A stretch of 64,000 nt of DNA from Pseudomonadota bacterium. GTDB taxonomy: Bacteria; Pseudomonadota; Alphaproteobacteria; Rhizobiales; Pleomorphomonadaceae. Position numbers and translations under genes: made by a program. The notes beneath the pieces were generated by a model. It was given only the letters and a program-made list of their open reading frames with translations, ran no database searches and was not told where the DNA came from. The stretch's first letter is position 1, and every line of letters starts with the position of its first letter. The stretch lies in assembly GCA_023436885.1 (NCBI GenBank), contig JAEZHI010000047.1, positions 50,380 to 114,379 on the forward strand, given 5' to 3'. Below are positions 26,734 to 35,138 of the stretch, one piece after another.

Positions 26734-27700
26734 CGAGGCTCTCCCTCACGACATGACAGGCGGTGGCGCGACCTGGGCCTGTCGGCAGGAACGCCGGTTC
26801 GGTCTGCCGGCAAAGGTCCTTCGCCCAGGGGCAGCGCGGATGGAAGGAACAGCCGCCCGGCAGATCGAACAAGGACGGCTGCATGCCGGGAATACCGGTG
26901 AGCGGCTTCGTCTCGTCGGGCGACGGCAACGATGAGATGAGCAACTGGCTGTAAGGGTGCAGCGGTCGGTGGAAGAAATCGCGCACGGGCGCGACATCGA
27001 CCATCCGGCCGGCGTACATCACGGCGAGCCGGTCGACCGACTGGGCCATGAGACCCATGTCATGGCCGATCATGATCAGCGCCGCACCGATCTGTTCCTG
27101 GACCTCCTTCAGTGTCTGGATCACCAGCCGCTGCACCACCACGTCGAGAGCGCTGGTCGGTTCGTCGGCAATGATCAGCTTCGGCTCCAGCACAACGGCG
27201 AGCGCGATGCAGACGCGCTGCTTCATGCCGCCGCTCAGTTCGTGCGGATAGAGATCACCGACCTTCGGCGGCAAACCGACACGCTCCAGCATCTCCTGGA
27301 CGCGAGCCTCTATCTTGGCGCGCGACCAGTCCTTGCGATGCGCCTCGATGGCGTCGGCCAGTTGTTTTCGGATGCGCATCACTGGGTTGAGCGAGTTCAT
27401 CGCTCCCTGCGGCACCAGGGAGATCTCGCTCCAGCGGAAGCGGCGCAACTCCTCTCCTTCAAGACGCATCATGTCGGTACCGCCGAGCCAGGCTTCTCCG
27501 GCATCGATGCGGGCCGGCGGCTTGTGAAGCCGCATCAGGGCGAGTGCCAGCGTCGACTTGCCCGAGCCGGACTCTCCGACGATGCCCAGCCTCTCGCCGG
27601 CCGACAACGTGAAGGAAATATCGGCCGCGGCTCGGGCGCGTTGCTTGCCGATCAGGTAGGAGACGCTGAGATTGCGGACGTCGAGAACAGGGGCGCTCAT
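26720..27700 (-). CDS. Oligopeptide/oligosaccharide-type ABC transporter ATP-binding protein (DppD-like)
   Basis: 326 residues. Walker A GESGSGKSTLAL near residue 39, signature LSGGMKQRVCIALAVV near 155, Walker B LIIADEPTSALDV and H-loop LIMIGHDMGLMAQ are present. The C-terminal oligopeptide-transporter tail is complete with GCSFHPRCPWAKDLCRQTEP near 285-305, a cysteine pattern known in family members that bind an iron-sulfur cluster. Its ATG overlaps the stop of the permease gene (ATGA). Confidence 0.91.
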   Translation of the reverse strand: MSAPVLDVRNLSVSYLIGKQRARAAADISFTLSAGERLGIVGESGSGKSTLALALMRLHKPPARIDAGEAWLGGTDMMRLEGEELRRFRWSEISLVPQGAMNSLNPVMRIRKQLADAIEAHRKDWSRAKIEARVQEMLERVGLPPKVGDLYPHELSGGMKQRVCIALAVVLEPKLIIADEPTSALDVVVQRLVIQTLKEVQEQIGAALIMIGHDMGLMAQSVDRLAVMYAGRMVDVAPVRDFFHRPLHPYSQLLISSLPSPDETKPLTGIPGMQPSLFDLPGGCSFHPRCPWAKDLCRQTEPAFLPTGPGRATACHVVRESLDESH

Positions 27701-28563
27701 GACCGTTGCCTCAGGCGCGGATTGGCGACCTCATCAAGAGCTGCACTCATCAGGAACAGTGCAATGAAAAGGAGGACGAGGATCAGCACCGGCGGGCCCC
27801 ACCACCACCACATGCCGCGTGCGAAGGCGGCGTAAAGCAGCGCCCAGTAGATGGTCATGCCGAGAGTTGGGGTATTCTGAGGACCGAGGCCCAAAACCTC
27901 GAGCGCCATGCCCGAGAGAATGGCGCCCGATACCGCGCCAACGAAGCTTGCAAAGGCGAGCGGGATGACGTTCGGCAGCAGCTCCTGCAGCATGATGCGG
28001 AAATTGCCGAGGCCAGAGACGCGAGCCATCTGCACGTAAGGCAACTCGCGCAGCGAGAGGACCTGGGCACGGATGGTGCGGGCGGGGTTCATCCAGGACA
28101 GCAAGGCGATGATCACCGCCATCATGTCGACGCTCACCGCGCGCACCGAGGCGGCAACCACCAGCAGGATGGCGAGCGGCGGAATGGTCAGCATGGTGTC
28201 GGTGACGGCGCTGATAATCCGGTCGGCAGGGCCGCCGAAAAAGCCTGAAACAAGACCGAGAAAGACGCCGAACACGACGCCGATCAGGCCGGCCAGAACG
28301 CCCATCCTCAAGGTCTGGGGCGTGCCGACCACCATGACAGCGAGAACGTCGCGGCCGCCGCTGTCGGTTCCGAGCAGGTGCTGCATGGAAGGGGGCTGAT
28401 TGGTCTTCACCGAGATCGGCTGCGCCAGTTCGGTGTCGACAAACGAGGAGCCGATAGATCCAAAACTGAAGAGCAGCGCCAGAAGCACGACCGAGACGAT
28501 CAGCTTGGGACTGCCGCCGACGAACGCGAGGAGCGCGCCGGCGGGCCGGAGGATGCTGTGCAT
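27697..28563 (-). CDS. Oligopeptide/oligosaccharide-type ABC transporter permease (DppC-like)
   Basis: 288 residues. The N-terminal membrane segment (LIVSVVLLALLFSFGSIGSS) is followed by a periplasmic loop with LLGTDSGGRDVL, the DppC signature, then five further helices. The EAA loop lies around MARVSGLGNFRIMLQELLPN. A Trp cluster RGMWWWWGPPVL in the last third is unusual for peptide permeases and is seen in carbohydrate-associated relatives; that last point is from memory. Starts ten bases after the DppB-like gene. Confidence 0.9.
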   Translation of the reverse strand: MHSILRPAGALLAFVGGSPKLIVSVVLLALLFSFGSIGSSFVDTELAQPISVKTNQPPSMQHLLGTDSGGRDVLAVMVVGTPQTLRMGVLAGLIGVVFGVFLGLVSGFFGGPADRIISAVTDTMLTIPPLAILLVVAASVRAVSVDMMAVIIALLSWMNPARTIRAQVLSLRELPYVQMARVSGLGNFRIMLQELLPNVIPLAFASFVGAVSGAILSGMALEVLGLGPQNTPTLGMTIYWALLYAAFARGMWWWWGPPVLILVLLFIALFLMSAALDEVANPRLRQRS

Positions 28564-28573
28564 GGGAAGGCTC

Positions 28574-29566
28574 CTAACGCTCGATCCGAGGATCGATCAG
28601 GGGATAGGCGAGCTCGAGAAGAAGCACGGCGACCGCCACGGTCAGCACCAGGAAGAAGGCGACCCCCTGGATCAGAAAGTAATCCGAGCTGCGCAGGGCG
28701 TTATAGAGAACGTAGCCAATGCCAGGGTAGTTGAAGGCCACCTCCACCAGTACTGAACCGGACGCGACGGTTCCGAGTGCAATGGCCAGCGAGGTCACCT
28801 GAGGCAGCATCGCGTTGCGCATGGCATAGGCAAAGAAAATGCGATGCGGCCGCAGCCCCTTTGCTTCAGCCAGGGTGAGATAATCTTCGCCGAGCACATT
28901 GATCATGGCTCCACGCATTCCAAGCGCCCAGAAACCGAGACCAGCGAGCACGATCGACAACGCCGGCAAAAAGGCGTGCCGGACCACGTCGACGGCAGAT
29001 GCGAAGGAGAAGGTCAGAGCCGACTGCGAGGATGCAGCGCCGCCAAGCGGAAAGAACTTGGTCCAGACGGCGAAAACGTAGAGCAGGATGAGGGCCAGGA
29101 GATAATAGGGAATGGCCGAAAGCACCATGAGCAGCGGCGCGAGGCTTCGGACGATGCGTGGCGACCTGGGCCAGGCGATCAGCGCGCCCAGAATGCTGCC
29201 AAGAGTGAAGGCGATGGCCGTGGCGGTTAAAAGGAGCGCCAAGGTCCATGGTAGTGCTTGTAGCAGCGCGCTCTCAACCTTCTGTGGGAAATAGGAAATC
29301 GAATAGCCGAGATCGAAATGCAGCGTATTCCAGACGTATCGGCCATATTGCAGGATAAGGGGGTCATCAAGGCCGAAGCGGGCGCGATAGTTGGCGACGA
29401 TATCGGCCGCGCCTTCCACCTGTTGGCCGCGTGACAAAAGCTGTTCCAGGACGGCGGCGGTCGGATCGCCCGGCGCCATTCGGGGAACGATGAAGTTGAT
29501 GGTGATCGCCAGGAAGACGACGGCGACGAACATGCCGATCCGGCGTAGGACGTACGGCCAGGACAT
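28574..29566 (-). CDS. Oligopeptide/oligosaccharide-type ABC transporter permease (DppB-like)
   Basis: 330 residues from ATG 29566 (CCGGAG ribosome site); a longer reading to 29617 adds only non-homologous sequence. N-terminal helix with GMFVAVVFLAITINFIVPRM, then APGDP, where the family normally has PGDP. Further membrane helices and the EAA loop (LAEAKGLRPHRIFFAYAMRN) follow. It forms the channel with the DppC-like protein. Encoded between the binding protein and DppC-like gene. Confidence 0.9.
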   Translation of the reverse strand: MSWPYVLRRIGMFVAVVFLAITINFIVPRMAPGDPTAAVLEQLLSRGQQVEGAADIVANYRARFGLDDPLILQYGRYVWNTLHFDLGYSISYFPQKVESALLQALPWTLALLLTATAIAFTLGSILGALIAWPRSPRIVRSLAPLLMVLSAIPYYLLALILLYVFAVWTKFFPLGGAASSQSALTFSFASAVDVVRHAFLPALSIVLAGLGFWALGMRGAMINVLGEDYLTLAEAKGLRPHRIFFAYAMRNAMLPQVTSLAIALGTVASGSVLVEVAFNYPGIGYVLYNALRSSDYFLIQGVAFFLVLTVAVAVLLLELAYPLIDPRIER

Positions 29567-29640
29567 TTTGTGCTCCGGGGTGCAAGAAGGAGGTGCCGCC
29601 CGCCACAAGGGCGGCATCTGAGTTCGTCAGGCGGACAGCT

Positions 29641-31389
29641 TCACTTGGCAGGTTCGACGTTCACCACGAGCGGCAAGGCCGTCGCCCACCACCAGCCAGG
29701 GTGGTAGTAGTTGTTCTTCTCGTCTGGCCAATTCTTCCAGTAGTGGTTGTTGACGCTCGCCAGGAGCGCGGCCTGGACCAGCGGAATGGCCGGCAGTTCC
29801 GGCAGCCATAGCTCGAGACCCTTGCGCGTCAGCTCTTGCAGCTTGGGATCTTCGGAGTCTGTCACCGCCATCTCGTCGACGACCTTGTCGAAGTCGGCAT
29901 TTTTCCAGCGCGAGCGTGCGCCGGTTGCGACCTGACCCATCGGGGCCGCATGGCGGCTGTGGTAGAGGTCGAAGGTGGCATAGGGATCGCTGACACCGCC
30001 GCAGGAGACGTCGAGCCAGGCATTGGCACGCCCGGTATTGAGCGCGTCGGTGTAGGCGGCGATATCGGCCAACTGGAAGTTGGCATCGAAACCACCGCGC
30101 CGGAGCAGCTGGGTGACGACGGGCGCCATCTTGGTCTGGTCGGCTTCGCCCTGGCGGATGACGATGTCGAGTGAGACATGCTTGCCGTCTTTGGTCCACA
30201 GGCCGTCGCCATCCTTGGCGTACCCCTCGGATTCCATGATCTCGGCGGTCTTTTTGGTATCGAAGGCAAGCGTCGGGTATTTCTCGAACAGGTCGTTGTT
30301 CGGGTCGATGAACTTTGTCAGCGCCGGGTAGTCGGCGGTCATCCACTTGGCGGGCTTGGTAAGCCCCTCCCAGGCGATGTCGACGATGGCGTCGCGATTC
30401 ATCGCGTAAGACATCGCCCAACGCACCTTGGGATCATCAAACGGCTTCAGCGTGGTGTTGAAAGCGAGATAACGAGGACAGGGATCGAGATAGGCATAGG
30501 GCGAATCCTTGTACCAGGCGGCAACGTCTGGATTCTGCGCCTTGACGCTCTCGAAATTGGCGCGGCCCATCACCCAGAGCGTATCCAGCTCGTTGTTGAC
30601 TGCCATGGCCGCCCGGCGCTCCTCGCTGCCAGCCGTCCGGAACAGGACTCGTTCCGGTTTGGGCAAGCGCTTGAAGCCTGTCCTGGCGCCCCACCAGTCA
30701 TCTCGTCGGTCCCAGGTTACCTCGGTGGAGTTGGAGGCAACGAGGCGATAAGGCGACGTCGAGACCGGCCATCCCTTGGAGAGATCGAAATTGCTGAAGG
30801 TCATCGGGTCCTTGTCCTTCCAGATATGCTCTGGAAGGATGAAGGTGACGCCGTAAATACGGACGCCGAAAGTATCCAGGATGAAGCGTGGGTTGGCGCT
30901 GGTCAGCGTGATCTTCACCGTCTGGTCGTCGACCGCGACGATGTCTTTCACCCAGGTCTTGGCATTGACCGACCAGTTACCAAGCGCCGGCGCGTTGGCC
31001 TTCAGCATGTTCATCGTGTAGACGACGTCCTTGGCCGTGAACGGGACGCCGTCACTCCAGGTGATCCCGGACCGAAGCTTGATCGTGACCTCATCGAACT
31101 TGTCGTTGAAGGCGTAGCTTTCCGCCTGCCAAGGCTCGAGCTTCGTGGTCTCGTAATTATAGTAGAACAGAGACTCGAAGCCGACCTGTTGCAGGCCGGC
31201 GTGCAGCAAAGTGCTTGGAAGAAACGGGTTGTAGTTCTCCGGCGTGGTCACACGCTCGCTGATGTTCTCAAAAATCAGCGTGTTTTCGCGCGACACATCC
31301 TTTGCGGCCACCGCGGTAGCCAAGACTGCAACGGAGACAGCAGTCAGCATTGCCGTCAGGCTGCGCCTGACGGATCCGAGACGTCTCAT
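29641..31389 (-). CDS. Family 5 ABC transporter substrate-binding protein, probable oligosaccharide binder
   Basis: 582 residues from ATG 31389, which has an excellent GGGAGGA ribosome site; a TTG 15 bases earlier overlaps that site. Signal peptide MRRLGSVRRSLTAMLTAVSV followed by AVLATAVAA predicts periplasmic export. Family landmarks include ITWSDGVPFTAKDVVYTMN and the C-terminal LWLPELPAIPLV. It is longer than dipeptide binders (about 510), similar to family 5 proteins that bind oligosaccharides. First structural gene of the operon, 70 bases after the LacI gene on the same strand. Confidence 0.9.
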   Translation of the reverse strand: MRRLGSVRRSLTAMLTAVSVAVLATAVAAKDVSRENTLIFENISERVTTPENYNPFLPSTLLHAGLQQVGFESLFYYNYETTKLEPWQAESYAFNDKFDEVTIKLRSGITWSDGVPFTAKDVVYTMNMLKANAPALGNWSVNAKTWVKDIVAVDDQTVKITLTSANPRFILDTFGVRIYGVTFILPEHIWKDKDPMTFSNFDLSKGWPVSTSPYRLVASNSTEVTWDRRDDWWGARTGFKRLPKPERVLFRTAGSEERRAAMAVNNELDTLWVMGRANFESVKAQNPDVAAWYKDSPYAYLDPCPRYLAFNTTLKPFDDPKVRWAMSYAMNRDAIVDIAWEGLTKPAKWMTADYPALTKFIDPNNDLFEKYPTLAFDTKKTAEIMESEGYAKDGDGLWTKDGKHVSLDIVIRQGEADQTKMAPVVTQLLRRGGFDANFQLADIAAYTDALNTGRANAWLDVSCGGVSDPYATFDLYHSRHAAPMGQVATGARSRWKNADFDKVVDEMAVTDSEDPKLQELTRKGLELWLPELPAIPLVQAALLASVNNHYWKNWPDEKNNYYHPGWWWATALPLVVNVEPAK

Positions 31390-31459
31390 GATATCCTCCC
31401 TCAACGTGTGACGGTCTTGAAAGGCTTGTTGCTGGCACTCCTCCAGCCAATCCGTGCCG

Positions 31460-32464
31460 TCAGGCGGATTCGCGTTCGATCAATTCAAATGGGATGACCT
31501 CGCGGCGAGGCGGGCCATTAAAGCGCCCCTCCAGCCGATCGAGCAGCATGGCGACAGCGGCACGGCCCAACGCCGCCGGTACGCAGCCGACCGTGGTCAG
31601 ACGCGGCCGGATATCATCGAGCAGCGACAGTCTGTCATAGGCGGCAACCGAAATATCGCGAGGGACCTGAACCTTAAGGTCATAGAGCTGGGCCAACAGG
31701 CCGATGGCCATCAACGGGCTGGCAGCGAATGCTGCTGTCGGCAAGTTGCTGCCATGCTGTTCGACGAGCCAGTTGGCTGCATCATGGCCGGAAGGGCTGA
31801 GGAACGAGCCCTCGAAGACAAGAGAAGGATCGATCGGTGCGCCGGCGTCGGCGAGCGCCTTTTCGAAGCCGGCCTTGCGTTCGCGCGCAAAGCTGAAATG
31901 CGAAGGACCGGTAACATGGGCGATCCGGCGGTGCCCCTTCTCGATGAGATACTGCCCCATCCGGTAGGCGGCCTGGAAGTTGTCGACACCGACGCTGTCC
32001 ATGGCGCCATTGTCGAGGCCGCCGATGAACACGCCGGTCAAACCGAGGTCTTTGAGCTCTGCATGCAATCCGAACAACGCAGCATCAGCGACGATGACTC
32101 CATCGACGCGCTTGCGCCTGGCCTGACGCAGATAATCGGCAGCGTGGTTGGCGCCCCGCCCTCCTGGCACGTCGGTATTGTAGACCAGCGCATCGAGACC
32201 AACCTCGCCAAGAGCGGTCTGAATGCTGAGGACGATCTCGGGATAGTAAGGGTTGCAGATATCCGGGACCATCAAGGCAACGATGTTGGTCTTGCCGGTC
32301 CTCAGGCTTTGCGCCTGAGGATTTGGCCGGTAGCCGAGCTCCTCGACAGCCTTCAGGACACGCTCGCGAATTTCCGGTGACACCCGGTCGGCATGATTGA
32401 GAGCATGCGAGACGGTGGTCTGCGAGACGCCAGCGAGTTGGGCAACTTTTCCGATCGTAGTCAT
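31460..32464 (-). CDS. LacI-family transcriptional regulator of the GH172 transporter operon
   Basis: 334 residues from ATG 32464; an in-frame extension to 32605 would read through operator DNA. The N-terminal helix-turn-helix TTIGKVAQLAGVSQTTVSHA and hinge helix YRPNPQAQSLRTGKT are canonical, followed by a periplasmic-binding-protein-like effector domain (VALMVPDICNPYYPEIV onward). It lies directly upstream and co-directional with the transporter genes, so it is probably the first gene of the same transcript and represses itself and the operon through the tandem palindromes at 32484-32508. Effector is presumably a sugar from the imported oligosaccharide. Confidence 0.9.
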   Translation of the reverse strand: MTTIGKVAQLAGVSQTTVSHALNHADRVSPEIRERVLKAVEELGYRPNPQAQSLRTGKTNIVALMVPDICNPYYPEIVLSIQTALGEVGLDALVYNTDVPGGRGANHAADYLRQARRKRVDGVIVADAALFGLHAELKDLGLTGVFIGGLDNGAMDSVGVDNFQAAYRMGQYLIEKGHRRIAHVTGPSHFSFARERKAGFEKALADAGAPIDPSLVFEGSFLSPSGHDAANWLVEQHGSNLPTAAFAASPLMAIGLLAQLYDLKVQVPRDISVAAYDRLSLLDDIRPRLTTVGCVPAALGRAAVAMLLDRLEGRFNGPPRREVIPFELIERESA

Positions 32465-32483
32465 ACTGATCCATATAGCGCTC

Positions 32484-32508
32484 TGCAAATCGATTTGCAA
32501 ATCGATTT
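32484..32508. promoter_or_regulatory. Tandem LacI-type operators (leftward LacI gene)
   Basis: The 12-mer GCAAATCGATTT occurs twice in direct tandem (32485-32508). This creates a perfect 16-bp palindrome TGCAAATCGATTTGCA at 32484-32499 and an overlapping, slightly imperfect second one. CG-centred palindromes of this kind are the standard LacI-family operator shape. They lie 20-44 bases upstream of the ATG of the regulator at 31460-32464, positioned for autorepression and control of the downstream importer. Confidence 0.75.
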
Positions 32509-32661
32509 TCAAAGGGGAAATTCCGAACCCTCTCGAAGGCCTAGCCCGGTCAATCTGGCCCGGATAGCTGCAGAGACCACGATCACTGACGAAATCAGAA
32601 CCCAAACCTTCCTGATTGAAGGGCCGATAGAACCATGTTGACGTCAGCTCGAACGCTATGA

Positions 32662-32671
32662 TAAACGTTTA
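32662..32671. promoter_or_regulatory. TAAACGTTTA operator, distal copy
   Basis: Perfect CG-centred 10-bp palindrome, first of three copies upstream of the rightward LacI gene. Its centre is 97 bases from the next copy, a distance compatible with DNA looping between bound dimers. Confidence 0.65.
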
Positions 32672-32758
32672 GGAAACCGTTAGACGAAACCACTGCCTAT
32701 TCTGCTCGTTTGGGATCGGTTCGATCCATAGATCGGGCATTTTTTTGAGGTTGAATGC

Positions 32759-32768
32759 TAAACGTTTA
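32759..32768. promoter_or_regulatory. TAAACGTTTA operator, middle copy
   Basis: Second perfect copy of the palindrome, followed by TG so that the right half extends to AAACGTTTATG. Centre-to-centre distance to the proximal copy is 68 bases. Confidence 0.65.
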
Positions 32769-32824
32769 TGATGGGTCGCCGCTGGTAGGAGGGGCGATTT
32801 GCAGGTAAGTCGATCTAGCGTCGT

Positions 32825-32838
32825 CATAAACGTTTATG
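32825..32838. promoter_or_regulatory. CATAAACGTTTATG operator, proximal copy
   Basis: Third and strongest copy, extended to a perfect 14-bp palindrome. It lies just before the GGGAGG ribosome site of the LacI gene that starts at 32849, where binding would block transcription or early elongation. Confidence 0.72.
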
Positions 32839-32848
32839 GGAGGCTATC

Positions 32849-33919
32849 TTGGGGAAGGCAACCATACGCGACGTCAGTCGCGTCACCGGGCTATCGACAT
32901 ATACCGTCTCGCGCGCGCTCAGCGGAGCTCCCGGCGTATCCGCCGACAGCCGCGAGCAGGTGCTGGCCGCTGCCCGGCAAATTGGCTACATTCCCAACCG
33001 GGCCGCCCAGGGACTGCGCCGCGGTAGCCGCGACTCCATTGCCGTCATCGTCGCCAGCACGGCCAATTCCTACTATCTCGATTTGATGACCGGCATTCAG
33101 CAGGCGCTGCGCCATTTCGACTGGACCGTCATCATCGCTGATGTTGCCGTCGACGGTGTCTACAATCCGCGCCTCGAGGATCGAATCGTTCAGCGGCTTA
33201 TCGAATCCCGGACGGCTGGTGTCATTACAACACTGACGCTTAGTCCGGAAAATACGGCGCTCCTCTCGCAGTGGGATGTCCCGATCGTTTTCGTCGACTC
33301 TGCACCGCCCGAATCCGCCAACTTTCCGAGCGTCACCACGGACAACTACAACGCCAGCCTCATGGTGGGAGACCATCTGGCCGAGCACGGCTATCGCGAC
33401 TGGCTCTTTCTGGTTTACCCGACGCGATGGTCGACGCGCATCGACCGCGAACGAGGCATTCGGGATTCGGCGACGACCCACGGTGCCGATGTCGAAGTGC
33501 TCGAAAGCGAAAACGACGAAGACTCGGCGTTCCGTACGCTCGAAACCTACCTTACCCAGGCAGGGCGCATTCCCCGTGTTCTCATCGCCGGTAACAACCC
33601 GTTGCTGCTCGGCGCCTTGCGCCTTCTGCGCGACCGCGGCATCCGCATTCCGGCGGACATGGCCGTCGTCGGCTATGACGAATTCGCCTGGGCCTCGCTG
33701 CTCGATCCGCCGCTCACCGTACTCGACGAAGACAGTGAGGCCATAGGCCGGCTTGCCGGCCAAACGCTTGCGCGGATCATCGCCGAACAGGCCGAATCCG
33801 CCAAGGAGGGAGAAGCTCAGCCTCCCATCTACCGGGCGGAATACCGACAGCAAGTGGCAGGACGGCTGATCGTCCGCCGCTCCTGCGGCTGTCACGTCGA
33901 CAACGAACGCCCGCGCTGA
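32849..33919 (+). CDS. LacI-family transcriptional regulator of the ribose-type sugar operon
   Basis: 356 residues from TTG 32849, which has GGGAGG at good spacing and gives the standard N-terminus GKATIRDVSRVTGLSTYTVS. The hinge helix IPNRAAQGLRRGSRD and effector domain follow. The C-terminus carries an unusual RSCGCH cysteine pair. It is the first gene of a rightward unit with the sugar transporter, and the three TAAACGTTTA sites just upstream suggest autoregulation. No such site occurs before the transporter genes themselves, so they probably rely on this same promoter. Confidence 0.88.
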   Translation: MGKATIRDVSRVTGLSTYTVSRALSGAPGVSADSREQVLAAARQIGYIPNRAAQGLRRGSRDSIAVIVASTANSYYLDLMTGIQQALRHFDWTVIIADVAVDGVYNPRLEDRIVQRLIESRTAGVITTLTLSPENTALLSQWDVPIVFVDSAPPESANFPSVTTDNYNASLMVGDHLAEHGYRDWLFLVYPTRWSTRIDRERGIRDSATTHGADVEVLESENDEDSAFRTLETYLTQAGRIPRVLIAGNNPLLLGALRLLRDRGIRIPADMAVVGYDEFAWASLLDPPLTVLDEDSEAIGRLAGQTLARIIAEQAESAKEGEAQPPIYRAEYRQQVAGRLIVRRSCGCHVDNERPR

Positions 33920-34061
33920 GGACGCGCGGACGACACCAAGCTTGCGAGGCTGGCGACCCCGTCGTCCGGCAACGCGGAACCGTGGGGTGCGTCCTGCGGT
34001 AGAGGGCAGACTTCTAAAGGGTCGTCACGTCACGACGTCCCGCCACGTGGAGGAAACGATA

Positions 34062-35009
34062 ATGATGCTCAAGCGCATTACCCAACTGGCCCTGTCGGTT
34101 TCGACGATGGTCTTGGTGGCTGGATGGACGGTCACGGACGTCTCCGCCAAGACGCCGGAAAAGATCGCGCAGATTGGCCTGATGGTGCAGGACATGTCCA
34201 ATCCGTTCTTTTCGGCCATGGACAAGGGCGCCCAAAAGGCCGCGGCCGAGATCGGTGCCAAGGTCAACACACAGGATGCGCAGCTCGATCTCGCCAATCA
34301 GAACACCCAGATCGACGCGTTCATCCAGCAGGGCGTCGATCTGATCGTCGTCTCGGCCGTCGATGAAGCGGGTATCGAACCGGCCATCCAGCGGGCCAAG
34401 GATGCCGGCATCATCGTCATCGCCGTCGATACACCCGCCCATGGCGCCGACGTGGTGATCATGACCGACGCCGTGCAGGCCGGCGAACGCTCCTGCGACT
34501 ATCTGTTCACGCAGATGGGCGGCAAGGGCGAGGTGCTGCTGGTTGACGGCACGCCAATCCAGACAATCATTGACCGCATCACCGGTTGCCGCAACGTCGC
34601 CAAGAAATACCCTGACATCAAGATCGTCGGCCAGCAGGCTTCCAAAAACGATCGCGCCTCGGGCCTGGCGGTGACCACCGACATGCTGACCGCCCATCCG
34701 GACGTCACCGGCATCTTCGGCATGAACGATCCGTCGGCTCTCGGCGCCGTGCTGGCCGTCGAACAGGCAGGCAAGGCCGACCAGATCAAGGTGACGGGCG
34801 TGGACGGTAGTCCGGAAGCGGTCGAGGAACTGAAGCGCAAGGGATCGCCCTTCATCGGCACAGCCACGCAGAGCCCCGGCGTCATGGTCCAGGAGGCGGT
34901 GAAGATCGCCGTCGAAATGACCAAGGGCAATCCGCCGAAAGACAAGACCGTGCTGATCCCGAGCGTACTGGTCGATCGCAAGAGCGTCGAGCAGTATTCG
35001 GGCTGGTAA
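34062..35009 (+). CDS. Ribose-type sugar ABC transporter substrate-binding protein (CUT2)
   Basis: 315 residues; ATG 34062 follows a strong GGAGGA ribosome site, and the longer reading to 33942 is rejected. Signal peptide runs to about residue 29 (WTVTDVSA then KTPEK). The type I binding-protein fold is shown by IGLMVQDMSNPFFSAMDKGA, QIDAFIQQGVDLIVVSAVDE and the hinge-region VTGVDGSPEAVEELKRKGSP. It binds a monosaccharide in the periplasm for the ATPase and permease encoded next. Ligand identity unknown. Confidence 0.92.
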   Translation: MMLKRITQLALSVSTMVLVAGWTVTDVSAKTPEKIAQIGLMVQDMSNPFFSAMDKGAQKAAAEIGAKVNTQDAQLDLANQNTQIDAFIQQGVDLIVVSAVDEAGIEPAIQRAKDAGIIVIAVDTPAHGADVVIMTDAVQAGERSCDYLFTQMGGKGEVLLVDGTPIQTIIDRITGCRNVAKKYPDIKIVGQQASKNDRASGLAVTTDMLTAHPDVTGIFGMNDPSALGAVLAVEQAGKADQIKVTGVDGSPEAVEELKRKGSPFIGTATQSPGVMVQEAVKIAVEMTKGNPPKDKTVLIPSVLVDRKSVEQYSGW

Positions 35010-35138
35010 TCGCGCCAATACTCGGTGGGCCTGATCAGCGCCCGCCGAGACCATCAGGCAGAGCAATGGACCGCTTGCCGCATGACGGCGGACGGGCCTC
35101 AACGGCCCGTTCCCCACTTGCTCCCAGCGAGGCAGACA

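Larger units (their letters stand above)
32465..32848. promoter_or_regulatory. 384-bp divergent control region between two LacI genes
   Basis: This AT-richer region separates two divergent LacI-type regulators. Near the leftward gene it carries a tandem 12-bp repeat forming overlapping palindromes (32484-32508); across the rest it carries three TAAACGTTTA palindromes centred near 32667, 32764 and 32832. These two sequence classes are different, so each regulator appears to have its own operators. No other gene or RNA was seen. Confidence 0.65.

Noticed and set aside
32674..32683. Fourth operator GAAACCGTTA next to the distal TAAACGTTTA site
   Set aside because: It is not symmetric about CG and matches only partly; likely chance similarity.
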